A DNA stretch of 64,000 nucleotides from Beverwykella pulmonaria. Taxonomy: Eukaryota; Ascomycota; Dothideomycetes; Pleosporales; Melanommataceae. The DNA is taken from positions 1,515,935 through 1,579,934 of the forward strand of contig BCHH01000001.1 of NCBI GenBank assembly GCA_001599595.1, written 5' to 3'. Of this stretch, positions 23,534 through 34,800 are shown one piece after another (the first letter of the stretch is position 1; each line of letters starts with the position of its first letter). The notes under the pieces were generated by a model. It was given only the letters and a program-made list of their open reading frames with translations. It did no database searches and was not told the origin of the DNA. The translations under genes were made by a program, and so were the position numbers.

Positions 23534-23771
23534 GGTTCTGTACTGTTGTATGCGAGAACGAATGCGATGTACATAGGAACGAAGGCTCGTGTTAGACAAG
23601 TCGCAGGTGGGATGGTCGCAGAGGAACCTAATCTGCCACTCCTCACCGCCTGCATGTATGCATACGCCACGTTGCACCCTTGCTAGGGTGGCTCGGGCCG
23701 CGGACACTGTGCGCCCGCATAGAATAGAAACCTCAACACCAGAAACGCTGGAGAGCTTCAGTCCAGCGTCC
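23534..23771. promoter_or_regulatory. Divergent promoter region, ALG11 / COX18
   Basis: 238 bp between the two start codons. It contains both promoters; no specific element stands out. Confidence 0.4.
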
Positions 23772-24764
23772 ATGTTGACCTCCCGGCTGCTGCGGCAGCC
23801 ACGCTGCCAATTGCTCGCCAGACATGCTGTACTCTCGCCAAAATGTCTCCACGTGCGCGCCTTCCATGCATCCACCCCGCGACGTGCCGCCATCGACGCC
23901 TGGCTGACCGTCCCTCATGAGATGCTGCAATTTATCCACACCGGCCTCCCCTGGTACGCCGCACTCCCCGTCTCGGCCTTCATCCTCCGCGGCTTCCTTA
24001 CACTGGCACTCGGCTCGCGCGTCAGGGCATCCACCGCACGATACATTGGCCTCCTCCCCGTCCGGCAAGCCCTGACCTTCCAAATCCGGGACAAACTCAT
24101 GAAGTCGGGAGGATTCAAGACCCCCAAAGAGGCCAAGCTCACCACCTCGAGGGCCGTACTTCGCGAGACGCGAGCCCTCGACAGTCGGTGGAACTGCACG
24201 CTCGGAGGCCAGCTTGGGTGGACGTTCCTGCAGCTACCCATCTTCCTAACCATGGCCGATTTGATCCGGCACATGTGCAACGCTAGAGAAGGTCTATTGA
24301 GCATGACGCTGAATGCACTTGGCATGGGAGGAGATCAAGGGAACCTCCACGGGCACGGCTTGACCCCGGGCCCGTCAAGCTATTGGTTCGAGCCTTCGTT
24401 CGCGACCGAGGGCATGCTCTGGTTCCCCAACCTCGTCATCCCGGACCCTACTGGTGTTCTGCCTTTCGTCGTGTCCGCCCTGATGTTCACAAATGTTTAC
24501 ACCACGAACAATTCCCCCGATCTCGCCGGCAAGATGACCAGGACGGCCAGAGGTGTGAGATACGGCCTGCTCGGCGTGGCTCTTCTTATTGGCCCCTTGT
24601 GCCAACAGGTGCCTGCTGCTATGCTGCTTTACTGGGCGTCTAGTACGTCGTCGGTCCTTTTGTGGAATTATTGGCTCGACTGGAAGTATCCCGCCGTGAA
24701 GGGGTTTGGAGCTTGCGCGAGGCCGCTCCTAGCGATGCCCAAATATAAGAATCGCCGTCTGTAA
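23772..24764 (+). CDS. COX18: Cox18/Oxa1/YidC-family mitochondrial membrane insertase
   Basis: Inner mitochondrial membrane insertase, by family needed to export the C-terminal domain of Cox2. Single exon, 330 residues from ATG 23772; the upstream in-frame part lacks targeting character. The N-terminus is Arg-rich without acidic residues (MLTSRLLRQPRCQLLARH, then RAFHAST), a typical presequence. Membrane segments: about 55-75 (LPWYAALPVSAFILRGFLTL), about 150-165 (LGWTFLQLPIFLTMADLIR), about 220-235 (LPFVVSALMFTNVYT) and about 262-295. The order and the PIF...F motif fit the Oxa1 superfamily. The short C-terminus lacks the ribosome-binding coiled coil of Oxa1, which favours COX18 over OXA1. 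Confidence 0.88.
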   Translation: MLTSRLLRQPRCQLLARHAVLSPKCLHVRAFHASTPRRAAIDAWLTVPHEMLQFIHTGLPWYAALPVSAFILRGFLTLALGSRVRASTARYIGLLPVRQALTFQIRDKLMKSGGFKTPKEAKLTTSRAVLRETRALDSRWNCTLGGQLGWTFLQLPIFLTMADLIRHMCNAREGLLSMTLNALGMGGDQGNLHGHGLTPGPSSYWFEPSFATEGMLWFPNLVIPDPTGVLPFVVSALMFTNVYTTNNSPDLAGKMTRTARGVRYGLLGVALLIGPLCQQVPAAMLLYWASSTSSVLLWNYWLDWKYPAVKGFGACARPLLAMPKYKNRRL

Positions 24765-27700
24765 ACCAAAGATGTACAAAAGATGAAGTTAGCTATTATG
24801 TCTGTGTTCACGACCTCTGAAGCCGAAGGGCGCGTCAGACCACGTTCGAGTCGTTGGACCTGTACATAGACTCCAATCCACCCATCAGTGTGCGAAGAGT
24901 TGGAACCATCAAGAACGCCTCAAGGAGATAGAATACTAGTCTAGCATCTTGTGGCGAGTGTAAGAAGAGGGGAGACCTAAAGAGAAGCAGATTTAAGAGT
25001 AGGAGCAGGAGCAGGGGCAGAGACAAGAGCACGAATCATAGATGCGAGAAGTCAGAAGTAGCAGCTCGCCGTCCCTCTCAATTGCGCGTCATTGCAGATG
25101 CATTAATGAAATCACACGATTGATGCATAACTACCTCGCGTCCCTCAAGTGCGTCTTCCTCCGCTCCCTTTTGTTAATATTATACTCGTATGTCCGTATT
25201 CAGCGTGAGTACTCAAGCTTTGCATCCCGTCTACTTGCATCGTTAATCACAAATTACTTGCCTTTCTTTGTGAGCTTCCCGTATCCGACGCTCATCATCG
25301 GTCCTTCCATCTCCAGCCTCATCTCCATTCCATCTGCGAAATACTCAGCAAAACCTGCTCCCTTTCAGACTCACCTTCCGCCCTGGCACTCGCTCTTTCA
25401 CGTTTTCGTACTACATCGATCTTTTACTCTGTGCATTTATGTCAATCGTCAATGCCATAATTCCAGAGTGCCATCCCTGTTTCTTCTGTGACCTGTTCCT
25501 CCTTCCCTGGCCACTTGCCCAACATTTTGATTAATTTTTCCATGTTTTTCATTTTAGCGCTGGTTAGTCGCTGCGTGATGAGTACATATATTGAAAATGT
25601 TGAGTGTCGTAGGCCCATGGATGGATTGACCGCGCCTCGGCTGCATTTACAAGGTAGAGTGGCAAGAGTATTGTCGTAGTGAGAGAAGCTAGTAGCTCGG
25701 GTTTAAGAACAATGGAATCGAGCTTATGATATAGTGCCAGCCTAGTGGGTCGGGCGGTTCCGTGTTTGTCCCGATATTTGAGGTGCACTTAACACAATAT
25801 GATGGGTTGAGGTAGTGTGAGAACGTGGTTCGTATTAGCTCAGTGCTTGTACCGCAATAGGCGAGCGTGGGAAGTACACTTTTTAGAGAGCAGATCTGAT
25901 GTCACATATCTTATGGATGGCAGCTACATTATGCTCAATTTTAATGGTCGGTTCGCTCCCTACGCTACTGCCGCCGAGTACACCAGATCGTAAGTGCAAC
26001 AGTTAATCAGAAGCAACCGTTACAGTGATAGAAACGCGGTACAGAGAACCTGCTGGTGGAGAGGAAGTCCCGCGCGGTCGAACACAGAATTGTTTACGCG
26101 ATTTCATGTTTACTTTCCGCGCTCCCTTCAAATCGACATTTTGGCCTCTATACTGCAGTGCACACCAGATCACAAATGCAACATCTAATCATACTCTGTC
26201 GCTAGACAATCTCGTTCTTGGAATGAGAGCTGAGCCTGTGGAGGGGAAGTATTTACGATTGATGGCCTTGAAGACGAAAACTCGCTTAGTCACCTATAAA
26301 GGAGGCGTTAGTATAAACGAGGGGACCACGGCTATGGCTAACATTTTAATGGAACTAGAAACTGAAATCACAAGTGGCTCAAGGACGGCCATCGTCGACC
26401 AAGCTTACGAAAATGTTCTGGGTAATGTGCCGCTGTCTACTAAGTCATTGTGCAACTTCAAAGGCACATTTTGAAGAGAATACGTGGGTTTAGATGTAAT
26501 TTTCTTTGATATAGATTGAATTTCATGTCTGCTGTTTAATCATCATTCTTATTGGGAAAAAATGTTTGGTATAAAATATTTCAACCCAGTCATTTTTCTC
26601 TTCACTGTCGCTACTAAAATCATACGAGAAGCTGAGGCATACTGTTCTAACTTTATAAACCCCATTTTGATATTTCAAACGAAGAAGACAATTCAGGAAC
26701 AGTCATTGATCTCCTTTGTGACCTAGTGTAATCCAAATTTTTAACCCAAATGAATGTTTATGAATAGGCGATTATCGTCAACTTACCATTGTGCCCCTCC
26801 CCTCTTAATGTGTGATATATGAACGACCCATCGTACGTCTGGCGAGTATCTTTAACTGTCACATCGCCCCATCTAAATCAACCATTAGAATTTAAATATT
26901 AACCACTATATTGAACTGTAGCATCCCCTATAGAATCTTTCCCATCATTCAATATTTGTACATTCTACCTCTATAGATGACCGAAGTGGCTTGGAAGCGC
27001 GATCTGTGATCACAACACGCAACAAACCCGTCAGCACAACTAATATAGCAAGACTGTCAACACCAAGGGCTTTAGGGACCCTGCGAGCAGGCGAAGTAAA
27101 ATAAGCCTTCCTCAAAATATGACTTCCTTAGGTTCTGGGTGAGTTCGATCTTTGACCTCCTTTCTTACGACGGACCGCATACTTTTGACCAAAAAGGAGA
27201 CTGGAATACGAGGCTTGAGAAGCGTACATCAATTGAGTTTCTGGTTCCGGAAGCTCGAGTTGCGTCAGGGGGTGAAAAATGAATCGCGCGATGCAGGCGG
27301 TGAACCAGCTTTGTTCATCACCAAGCCCCAACGATGGTAGAACCTCAGAACAACACTTTAAGTGCACTCCTGATCCCGCAGCTCTATTAAGCCTAGTATA
27401 AATATATATAATACTTACAGACAGTAGAAAGAAAGACCTGTTTGTTTACACGGTTGGACCTCAAATATGCCGGCATCAACCACAAGAATCCATTCTTTCG
27501 CTCGAAGTGAAAGACTTCAATTGGCAAGGTCGAACCAGCAAATGCATGCGTCATATACGCTAGAAGCGAAATATCCATGCCTTAAATATAAAACCCCCGC
27601 CGGCGCTTCCTTCAGCTCTCCTTTTCTCGTCTCCCGCCTCCCTCGCTGGCGAGCTTGATATTCAACCACCGTCGTCTTTGGTGATATCTAAGACATTTCC

Positions 27701-27820
27701 TCTTGTGCAGTACTAGAGCAAAGTAAGTTCTCGGAGGTTATTTTACGTATCACATATATTAGCGTTTCCATAGTCAGCTTAGTGACACCGCATATCCTTC
27801 ACATCTTTACAATCATACAG
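24765..27820. other. Gene-poor, increasingly AT-rich stretch
   Basis: About 3 kb without a recognisable gene. Frames such as 25042-25491 and 26025-26474 (149 codons each) have no family resemblance and ordinary chance composition. From about 26480 to 27000 the sequence is clearly AT-rich. A 30-bp imperfect direct repeat (25980 and 26162) is listed separately. The right end holds the probable 5' leader of the next gene, including a likely 98-bp leader intron (GTAAGT at 27723 to CAG at 27820). Confidence 0.45.
25980..26191. repeat. Imperfect 30-bp direct repeat pair
   Basis: Copies at 25980-26009 and 26162-26191 share 25 of 30 bases, both starting ACACCAGATC and ending TAATCA. Four of the five differences are transitions. 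It may be the trace of a small duplication or of repeat-induced point mutation, or chance; too short to decide. Confidence 0.45.
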
Positions 27821-27834
27821 ACGGAGATTCGAGT

Positions 27835-29487
27835 AGTACGTCATGGTTGGGACTCTCCACATATTACGCGTTAACTGAACCCAATTCCAGTGTGGTTTAC
27901 GTCGTCCCATGAATTCTCAAATGGGCAGGATGCCCAAGACCATCGTCAGATGCCCCAGTTTACGCAACTCAATCGAGGACCTCCGAACTACTCCCAGTAT
28001 TCAACGCACCGACCGCAGCTCCCTCCGTCATGTATAACACTACGTCCAACATTGTACCCACCCTTATGCGCTGTCCAGTATCCAATCCAGTTCCATAGTT
28101 CATTACAAGGACAGGGCCCCATCCCAATTCCGCTCCCTCGCCCGGCGCCATACGTAGCTCAGCATCCGAACCTGTACCAAGCACCGCGCTCCTCATCTTG
28201 TGGTCACGTTCCGTATCTATCACAGCCCCCCATGCGATTCACACTACGGCAGTTTCCACACCAATCCCGACAACGGGATGTGCGGTCTCTTTTACAGAAC
28301 CCTCCACAGCGGTCGCACACTCCATCTTCAGCACCACTAAGCCCCGGTTCATACCCGGCCGTACTTCAGCCAGGCAAAGTCTACTACCTTCCGGACGGTA
28401 GCTATGTGCCTGCGGACTCCATTGTCCATGAGCAAAAGCGCCAAGAAGGGTTCTTCAGGCACCCGGTGCTCGTTGTTCTGGTGGATGCAATGTACGCCCA
28501 CTTCTATGCGCTGACACGAGCTCCTCCAGTCGCTATTGGCGAGCTGAAGATGTGTTTGAAGGTGGGAAATACTTCCCTCGATGAAGGTCCCGAGGTGCTG
28601 AAGCTGGCAGAGGACTCAGGTCCAATGACCCATGAGACTTGGGTCAATCTGGAGCAACGGTTTAGGATAGAAAAGGAGTATCTTACACACTGGAGTGTGG
28701 AAGTAAAACTTGATCCTGCAGAGCGCTTCAAGCTGGAGAACCAAATCGACTGGCTGGAGGCACAGCAGAACAGGTTCATTTACAAGCCGCTCGACCGGGA
28801 CTTAACACATGTGACGGCAGGGACGGTTTTGATGCTGAAGAATTCATGCGGGGCGTCAACGCTCGGAGCCCCGGTGGTTGTCCTAGAAAACCAATATCCC
28901 CGATTCAGGTTTCTTCGGATCAAGGAGATGAAAGGCAAAATCTGGGACGAACCCCCCATCGAGCAGTTCTCTCGCTCACGACGGATGTGCCTCGCCATTG
29001 TACGAGATCTCCAACCGGGACACGATGGGACGCCGGTAATGCTTCTCACTGCAAACTCGCCCGACTTGCGCGAATCCTCTTATGTGGAATTAAGCCGGAG
29101 GGAAAAGTGGGGATTTGTCGACCAATTCCGTACCTGGTGCTGTCCGCCCGTCCAGCTTCAGGCTTGTTCGATCGGTGTTCTGCTGAACTACATCGCTCAG
29201 CTTCCCCCGCCGGTGCCTCGCCTGCTTCAGCAGCATATTCCACGCCAACGCACTCCAGACGTGAGTTCAGCCGAACAACACTCTGGAAATAGACTATCCC
29301 ATGCGATTAATGGCCCAGGTAGTGCTCTTGGTGATGTTTCCACATGCTTAACCTTGAATACAGTCGTAAGTTAACTCCTCTCACCAAATATGTATTCAAC
29401 GAAGCCGTACTAATCAACCAATAGATAGGGAGACACCAACTGGTAAATGACGGGTTTGGGGAAGGTCCACAAAAAACCTACTACTGA
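27835..29487 (+). CDS. Accessory proline-rich hypothetical protein
   Basis: About 512 residues if the start is assembled by splicing. The A at 27835 ends a tiny exon (27821-27835) and joins TG at 27891, giving ATG TGG TTT. The intron 27836-27890 has GTACGT and CAG ends. Otherwise the first in-frame ATG is 27950. Coding continues 27891-29365 and 29425-29487. The first about 150 residues are Pro/Gln/Ser-rich and disordered. Then comes a folded-looking block opening with QPGKVYYLPDGSYVPADSIV and FFRHPVLVVLVD. This recalls the widespread fungal family with a PGT..xLP start and an HPVVVL motif, which I know only as uncharacterised. A charged helical insert and more beta-like segments follow. It sits alone in a gene-poor block. 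No function assigned. Confidence 0.65.
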
Positions 29488-30374
29488 TCATATGAATCTA
29501 CTATAAGAACAAAACGGAGACTATCATGGGAACCAGAGACAGCAAACATAAGATTTCAATGAGAAGGTTTGGGGAGCAGTAGTGGATGGAATATGATCAA
29601 TATGAGCGGGATAAACCTCCGATGGCCCGTGTCAGCCTATGATTTTTGTATTTTTGTTTGGTTTGGATATACAAAACTTGTGTATACATGATGGCCTTTT
29701 TTTAGGGGAGGGGGGGAAGGGGCATTTCACCTGTGTAAAACATTCCAATACTTGTCTCAAATACCCTATACCAGATAGCTCCCTAGAAGGAATCTGCGAA
29801 TGTCTTATTGCTGCAATAACCATGTAAGATAATTTGCTTTCATACTACACCCCTTTTCAAAATGTGTTTTAGGTGAAAGAGAGCGTCGCCGTCTCTAATA
29901 ACCAGACCACACCTGCAGGGCCGAAACTGACTAAGTACGTAAGGAACTTAGCATTCATCGTCTCTTCGCACGCTAACGCTATAATACGTTCTTTTTTTGA
30001 CGTCGAAGTCCCACCTCCCGCCAACCGTCTACTTCACTCGTGAAGACAGCGTGTCGGTGTTTCCCACCGCCAACCCCGACAATCAACTCTCCGCAACTCA
30101 GCTTGCCTTTGGTGATTTATATCGCCACTAGTACTTCAACGCGCCTTTGATATCGCAGCTTGCCTTTGGAAATCAAAAGCACCGCTAGTTTTTTGGACTC
30201 GCGCTTGGAGCGCGCCTTTGACATATCGATCGACATTTAGTAATCGAACTCGTCCGTAATTCTTTACTTCTCCCTTAAAAACATCATTTGAACGCATTGG
30301 ATATTGGTACGTTACCTTCTTCTCAACCTTCTAGCGTAAGCCAGAAGGTTGACCTACATCGCTACAACAAGCTC
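29488..30374. other. Intergenic with short degenerate repeats
   Basis: No gene seen. The right half contains the imperfect repeats listed at 30100-30228 and may be the promoter of the gene fragment that follows. Confidence 0.4.
30100..30228. repeat. Two degenerate tandem copies of a mixed motif
   Basis: The 14-mer CAGCTTGCCTTTGG occurs at 30100 and 30155. Each copy is followed at a variable distance by CGCGCCTTTGA plus ATATCG (from about 30138 and 30210). The unit is about 55-70 bp and the copies differ by small indels. No terminal inverted repeats are seen. Confidence 0.6.
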
Positions 30375-30497
30375 TCACCGTGTCACCATGGCGACGGCTC
30401 ACCTCGCCAGCGAGCCCCCGAGCCAGGCACAATTCTCTTTCTCCCATCACATTACCTTGTCCCCGCACACTCCGTCTTGTACCGTCAGATTCCAAAG
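30375..30497 (+). pseudogene. Probable fragment of a PGT-LP family gene
   Basis: One frame reads PEPGTILFLPSHYLVPAHSV followed by LYRQIPK and a GTAAAT donor at 30498. The order PG-[hydrophobic]-LP-x-x-Y-[LV]-P-A-[HD]-S matches the block PGKVYYLPDGSYVPADSI in the gene at 27835-29487, about 2 kb upstream. No ATG in this frame precedes it before a stop, and no following exon with the expected HPVL motif is apparent, so it looks like a broken or unfinished copy. An alternative ATG at 30388 in another frame gives a short, unrelated peptide. Confidence 0.3.
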
Positions 30498-33400
30498 GTA
30501 AATCCCATCTTAGACTTCATCTCACCACTCAACCGATTAGCAAACTTGAGAGTCAGTATTCCTGTATTTCATGTACCCCGTGCTCATACTTTCTAACCTC
30601 CTTTCTCCCACAGCAAAGACATTTCTCACTTTCATACCTCTACACAGCCTAGCCTCACCGACACGCGTCAGCAAGCGCGGTAACAACTTCCCACCCTACA
30701 CCGCAGCATTTACGTTCTCTTAAACCAGAGCTGGTGCGCGGTGGACTCGGCTCCCAAAACGCCGATGAGAACTTCACTCTGTTTCCGCTTGTAAAGCTCT
30801 CACTGTATTCACTTCGTGTGAAGGCAAAGTTCTGGATCGCGGTGGAAAAGGGGTGGGATATCGAGCGCCCATGTCTGCTGCCATACCTGCCTTACCAAGA
30901 AGGAGCAAGGAAAACTGAAGGAAGCCTGGGAGATCGAGGAGTGGGGAAACTGGAGCGAAGTACACTCGGGCTGGAAGTCTAAGGTGAAAATGAAGAAAGT
31001 CCATTGGAAGGAGGTGGAGTAGTAGTGGAGACCGGAGCACGGACCTCCGATAGAAGAACCGGACGGCTGAGGAGGCTGAAGGGCCGTAAACATCTATAAT
31101 TATCGCTAATGGAACGTACATTTATACCTGATGCCTACTTGGTTACTCGCGACCGAGAGCCTGAAGGCCGAAGAGCCTTTGGAGAGCCGGGCAGTGAAGT
31201 TAAATGAAACCGTTCTAAATAAATATTGTCATAAATAATTTTTTGACCATTGGTCAATTCATAGCCGTTTATCGACATTCGCCCAATGCAGGGCCATAAA
31301 ACATGAGCTTCATCACATCCATCTCATGTCTGCCCCCTAAGAGGGGAAGTCGCTAAAATAAGAACGACGAGAGATAATGGGAGATCGAGGAAGCGGCGGC
31401 CAACCTACTAACATATGCATCGCATATCTGATTGTCAAAATATGCTGTCGATAAGATCAGGTAAAATATGGTAGAACACAATTTTTACCAATTAACAACC
31501 AAGTCGGGTGGCCTCGCGGAAGTGCTTCGCTTACGCTCGGCTGATTGACGGTTGGTAATTCACATTCTCATTCTTCGGATCACATGGATTGCGTTGTGCC
31601 GTCAGCCTCGTATCTAGTGTGAAGGATCATGTGTGATGAGCTATTGCAGGATGAAGGATTTGGTGGCTTCTGTTGTAAGCCACTAGCACGCGTTTATATA
31701 TGCGGTAAATGTAGCCGTCTACGATCGGTGTGAAAATGATAGGAATTTGGCAAAGATTCGGTAAACTTCCTCTCTCGAGTGAGGAGGCATGTTCCAATGT
31801 GAAAATGGTCAGATATGCTACCGAGATGCTAGCATGTACACGAATACGAGAGAATGAATATGCAGCGAGGGAGAAAGAAGTGCAGGCGCGAGGTGTTAAC
31901 CGCTATTTCCTTCACCACCAAGATCGACTTCTCTATTTTCATTCAATTAACAGACAAATACTTGAACCGGTCGAGATGATGAGCACACAGATATAAAATT
32001 CTCTAATTGATAGAAAGATACCCTGTGCGCCCTTGACCGGCATACATCCAATCCTTTACGAACTGTCAGAGTCACCATATGTATACAGACATTGTTCAGT
32101 ATCGACTGATGGAGCCAACCTCGCATTTCCAACACATCGGTGAGCCAATTCTATTTCATCGTGCCATTGCCTGTCTTTTCGTTTGGCAACATTTAGCAAG
32201 CAAACGGGACGTCTGACTGTCGTGTAAGTCCGGACTCTTCGACACAATCAAAGTCCCTAGCTTTTTGACCGAGCTCATGGCTTTGACGTAGCACCTGAAT
32301 GATCAGGCATTATCCGCCCGAGGTCCAAATGTGCGTCTCTTGATCATAGTGCGTGTTGGAAATTATAAACGCATTTCGAACATGTGTTCTCCTCAGATCG
32401 CGCTTCTGATACTTAGTATCGTGAAGGGCAAGGGGCTATGTGCCCCAATGCCGAGAGAAGAGCCACATTTACATTGCGAGTGGAATTGGGTTGAGGTGCA
32501 TGAGACAGGGTATAGCCCTAAAGGGAGGTATCAGGGACATGAGCGCTCTCGTCAGGGTTTGTTTTCATGACATCTGGCTCCGTCGACTAGAAAGGAAACT
32601 CGGCATGTACTATGCTCTGCTAGAAACGAGGGCGGAATTGCATTATGCCGAGACGGTGTCAGTCTCGAGGTCTAGGGGGGATACACTCGTGCGGAGTTTC
32701 GAGGAAGCGGTAAAATGGGGCCCTAGAACTGCATGTCCCTTGCTCTTGCGGACTTTATAATAAACATGCTGCTGGGTCAATTGCAATCGGAACTAACCAA
32801 AAAGAGGCAGTGCCGCTCAGCGAGATGCTAGAAATGCAGTGAAGACGCTTGCTTTCACAATATCTCACGGCGATCCTCCGAAATACCCATTCCAATTAAT
32901 AGTCGCCAAGGCGTACACGGCGTTCGGTAGGGCTCCAGAAACCTCTTTGCTCACAACACCACGCACATGGTGGAGCAGCTCAAACGTGGTATCGACGAGA
33001 CGGTACAGAGCTAGTTATCTTCGTGGGCGATTAATAGCAGCCGGCTACCAGAACATCATCTAGAAGCCCTGGGCGGCATGCTGTTGTTGCACCCCTTTCC
33101 CCTCACTCTACCCTAGGACAGCAAAGGATAGCATGCAGCCTCATAGGCAGCTTGAGGACTGGTGAAAAGGACAGACGCATCCACAGTCGAGCTCCATCGG
33201 TAGTACCGCCGACACACCTGGTATTGCGGAGCCCCGTCTCCGCGCCAGCTCGTCACCCGTTGAGTCCTTGGGTTTGTTGCCGCGCCTACTCCACCCCATC
33301 TGCCCACAACTACTGCTCCTCAACCGATTCAAATTCTCTATCCCGAGATAAAGTCCCCATGGCTGCAGGGTACCTGGAAATTGTTTCCTGCCCGAGTAGA

Positions 33401-34800
33401 TAGAAGGAGACGAAGCTGGCAGATAGCCCCTTAATGTCATCAAAGCATATCGCAAAAAGAGCATGATGGCGCCAAAATTCTCAACTTCCCTTCATCCAGA
33501 GCACTCTCGCGCGCCATGGACACCATGTCAGGCTTAGGAGCTGCGTTGACACCGTCGTCGCGAGCTGGAGACCACTGACTTCGGGGCGCGGGTAGGAAAA
33601 AAGGAGGAAGCAGACTGTTGAGATGACAGCAAGGAGATAACGCCCACACTACCGCATAAAATCGTACGAGTATTTGCGCCTGAGGCTTTCTCTCGAGGTC
33701 CTCTAGTACGCACTAACCGCGGAACAGCCAGAGCGCGACTCTTTGGCGACAAAGTCAACCTACCGGTAATAAGCAGATCAGGTTGCCTCTGCAAGATTTA
33801 TCATTCGTTCTACCTACTCACATGGTGTGTGAAAAACATTGGTGGCGGCGATGACCTCGAGTCCCGTCATGGACATAAATCTCTGCAGTGCATGCTGACT
33901 TGCACCACAGACGCCGAATGCATGAAGCTCGAGCTTAGGGAACCAAACTCTATGGAGAACATTCTCTTATGGCGCATCATGCCATTTGATAAAGCCGAGG
34001 CGGAACATTTTAAACAAGATCTCGAGCTAAGGTTCTCGATCCAATGGTATTCGATACCGATCACTTCAGCACACACGGACCAAGGAGATAGACGCTCGTG
34101 ATGCTTTTCGTGGCTGGAGGTGTTTGAAACTGCCATCTTGTGCAAGGCTTCTCGTGGGCTCCATCATATGATTTGGGTATGCCCAATGCCGACTTTTGCC
34201 GCAAATTCTCTCTCAGACGTGGATCTGGACGACGATAACCGCCGCCATGTTTATGCATTGACCGGAGCAGTCAACAGACGCGTCCCAACGGTTTCGGGCT
34301 CGAGTTGTCGCCACGAGGTCGGCGATCCACATCAAACTCCACAAGGCTTCGAAAGATCTTTCCCACTTAGACTGACGGGAGACTGGTCAAGGGTTCCTAG
34401 ATCTTTGGCTGCCGAACGAGGAATCTCACACCGACATTTCTGACTCGAGCGACATACGCTACTGCCCCACTACGGGCACCTGTGCAACTTGTCCAGAGAT
34501 ATTATAACAGGAGGCAATAAGGGTGGAGAAAGATGAGGGACAATATTGGAATATAAAATACCTTGACAGTTTGGCTGCACATGGCAAGGCCAAAACCCTG
34601 TTGAAACATGCAGCAAATCAAAAAGACGTAGGCTGGCAGGCCGAGTTTCAGAGCCATGCAGATGGGGCACCGCCATATCGAGCCCTCGGATAAACGAAGG
34701 ATGCTATCAAGACCTGCGAGCACGATTCGCATGCAGTAGCGCTAGCGATGTGAGATTACTCTTGCCGTCATCAGCACTCATTTTCGGGAGAAAAGCCTCT
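30498..34800. other. Gene-poor stretch, nothing recognisable
   Basis: 4.3 kb with many short frames (60-110 codons) and no family resemblance. One frame near 30898-31020 reads as a Lys/Glu/Trp-rich peptide (TKKEQGKLKEAWEIEEWG) but has no start or context. A run near 31510-31545 (CTTCGCTTACGCTCGGC) has the palindrome-like composition often seen in old transposon debris. I see no transposase, reverse transcriptase, tRNA or terminal repeats. Confidence 0.4.

Noticed and set aside
26025..26474. 149-codon plus-strand frame in the AT-rich block
   Set aside because: No homology that I recognise, no splice or leader context; starts at an alternative or weak context and spans the imperfect repeat.
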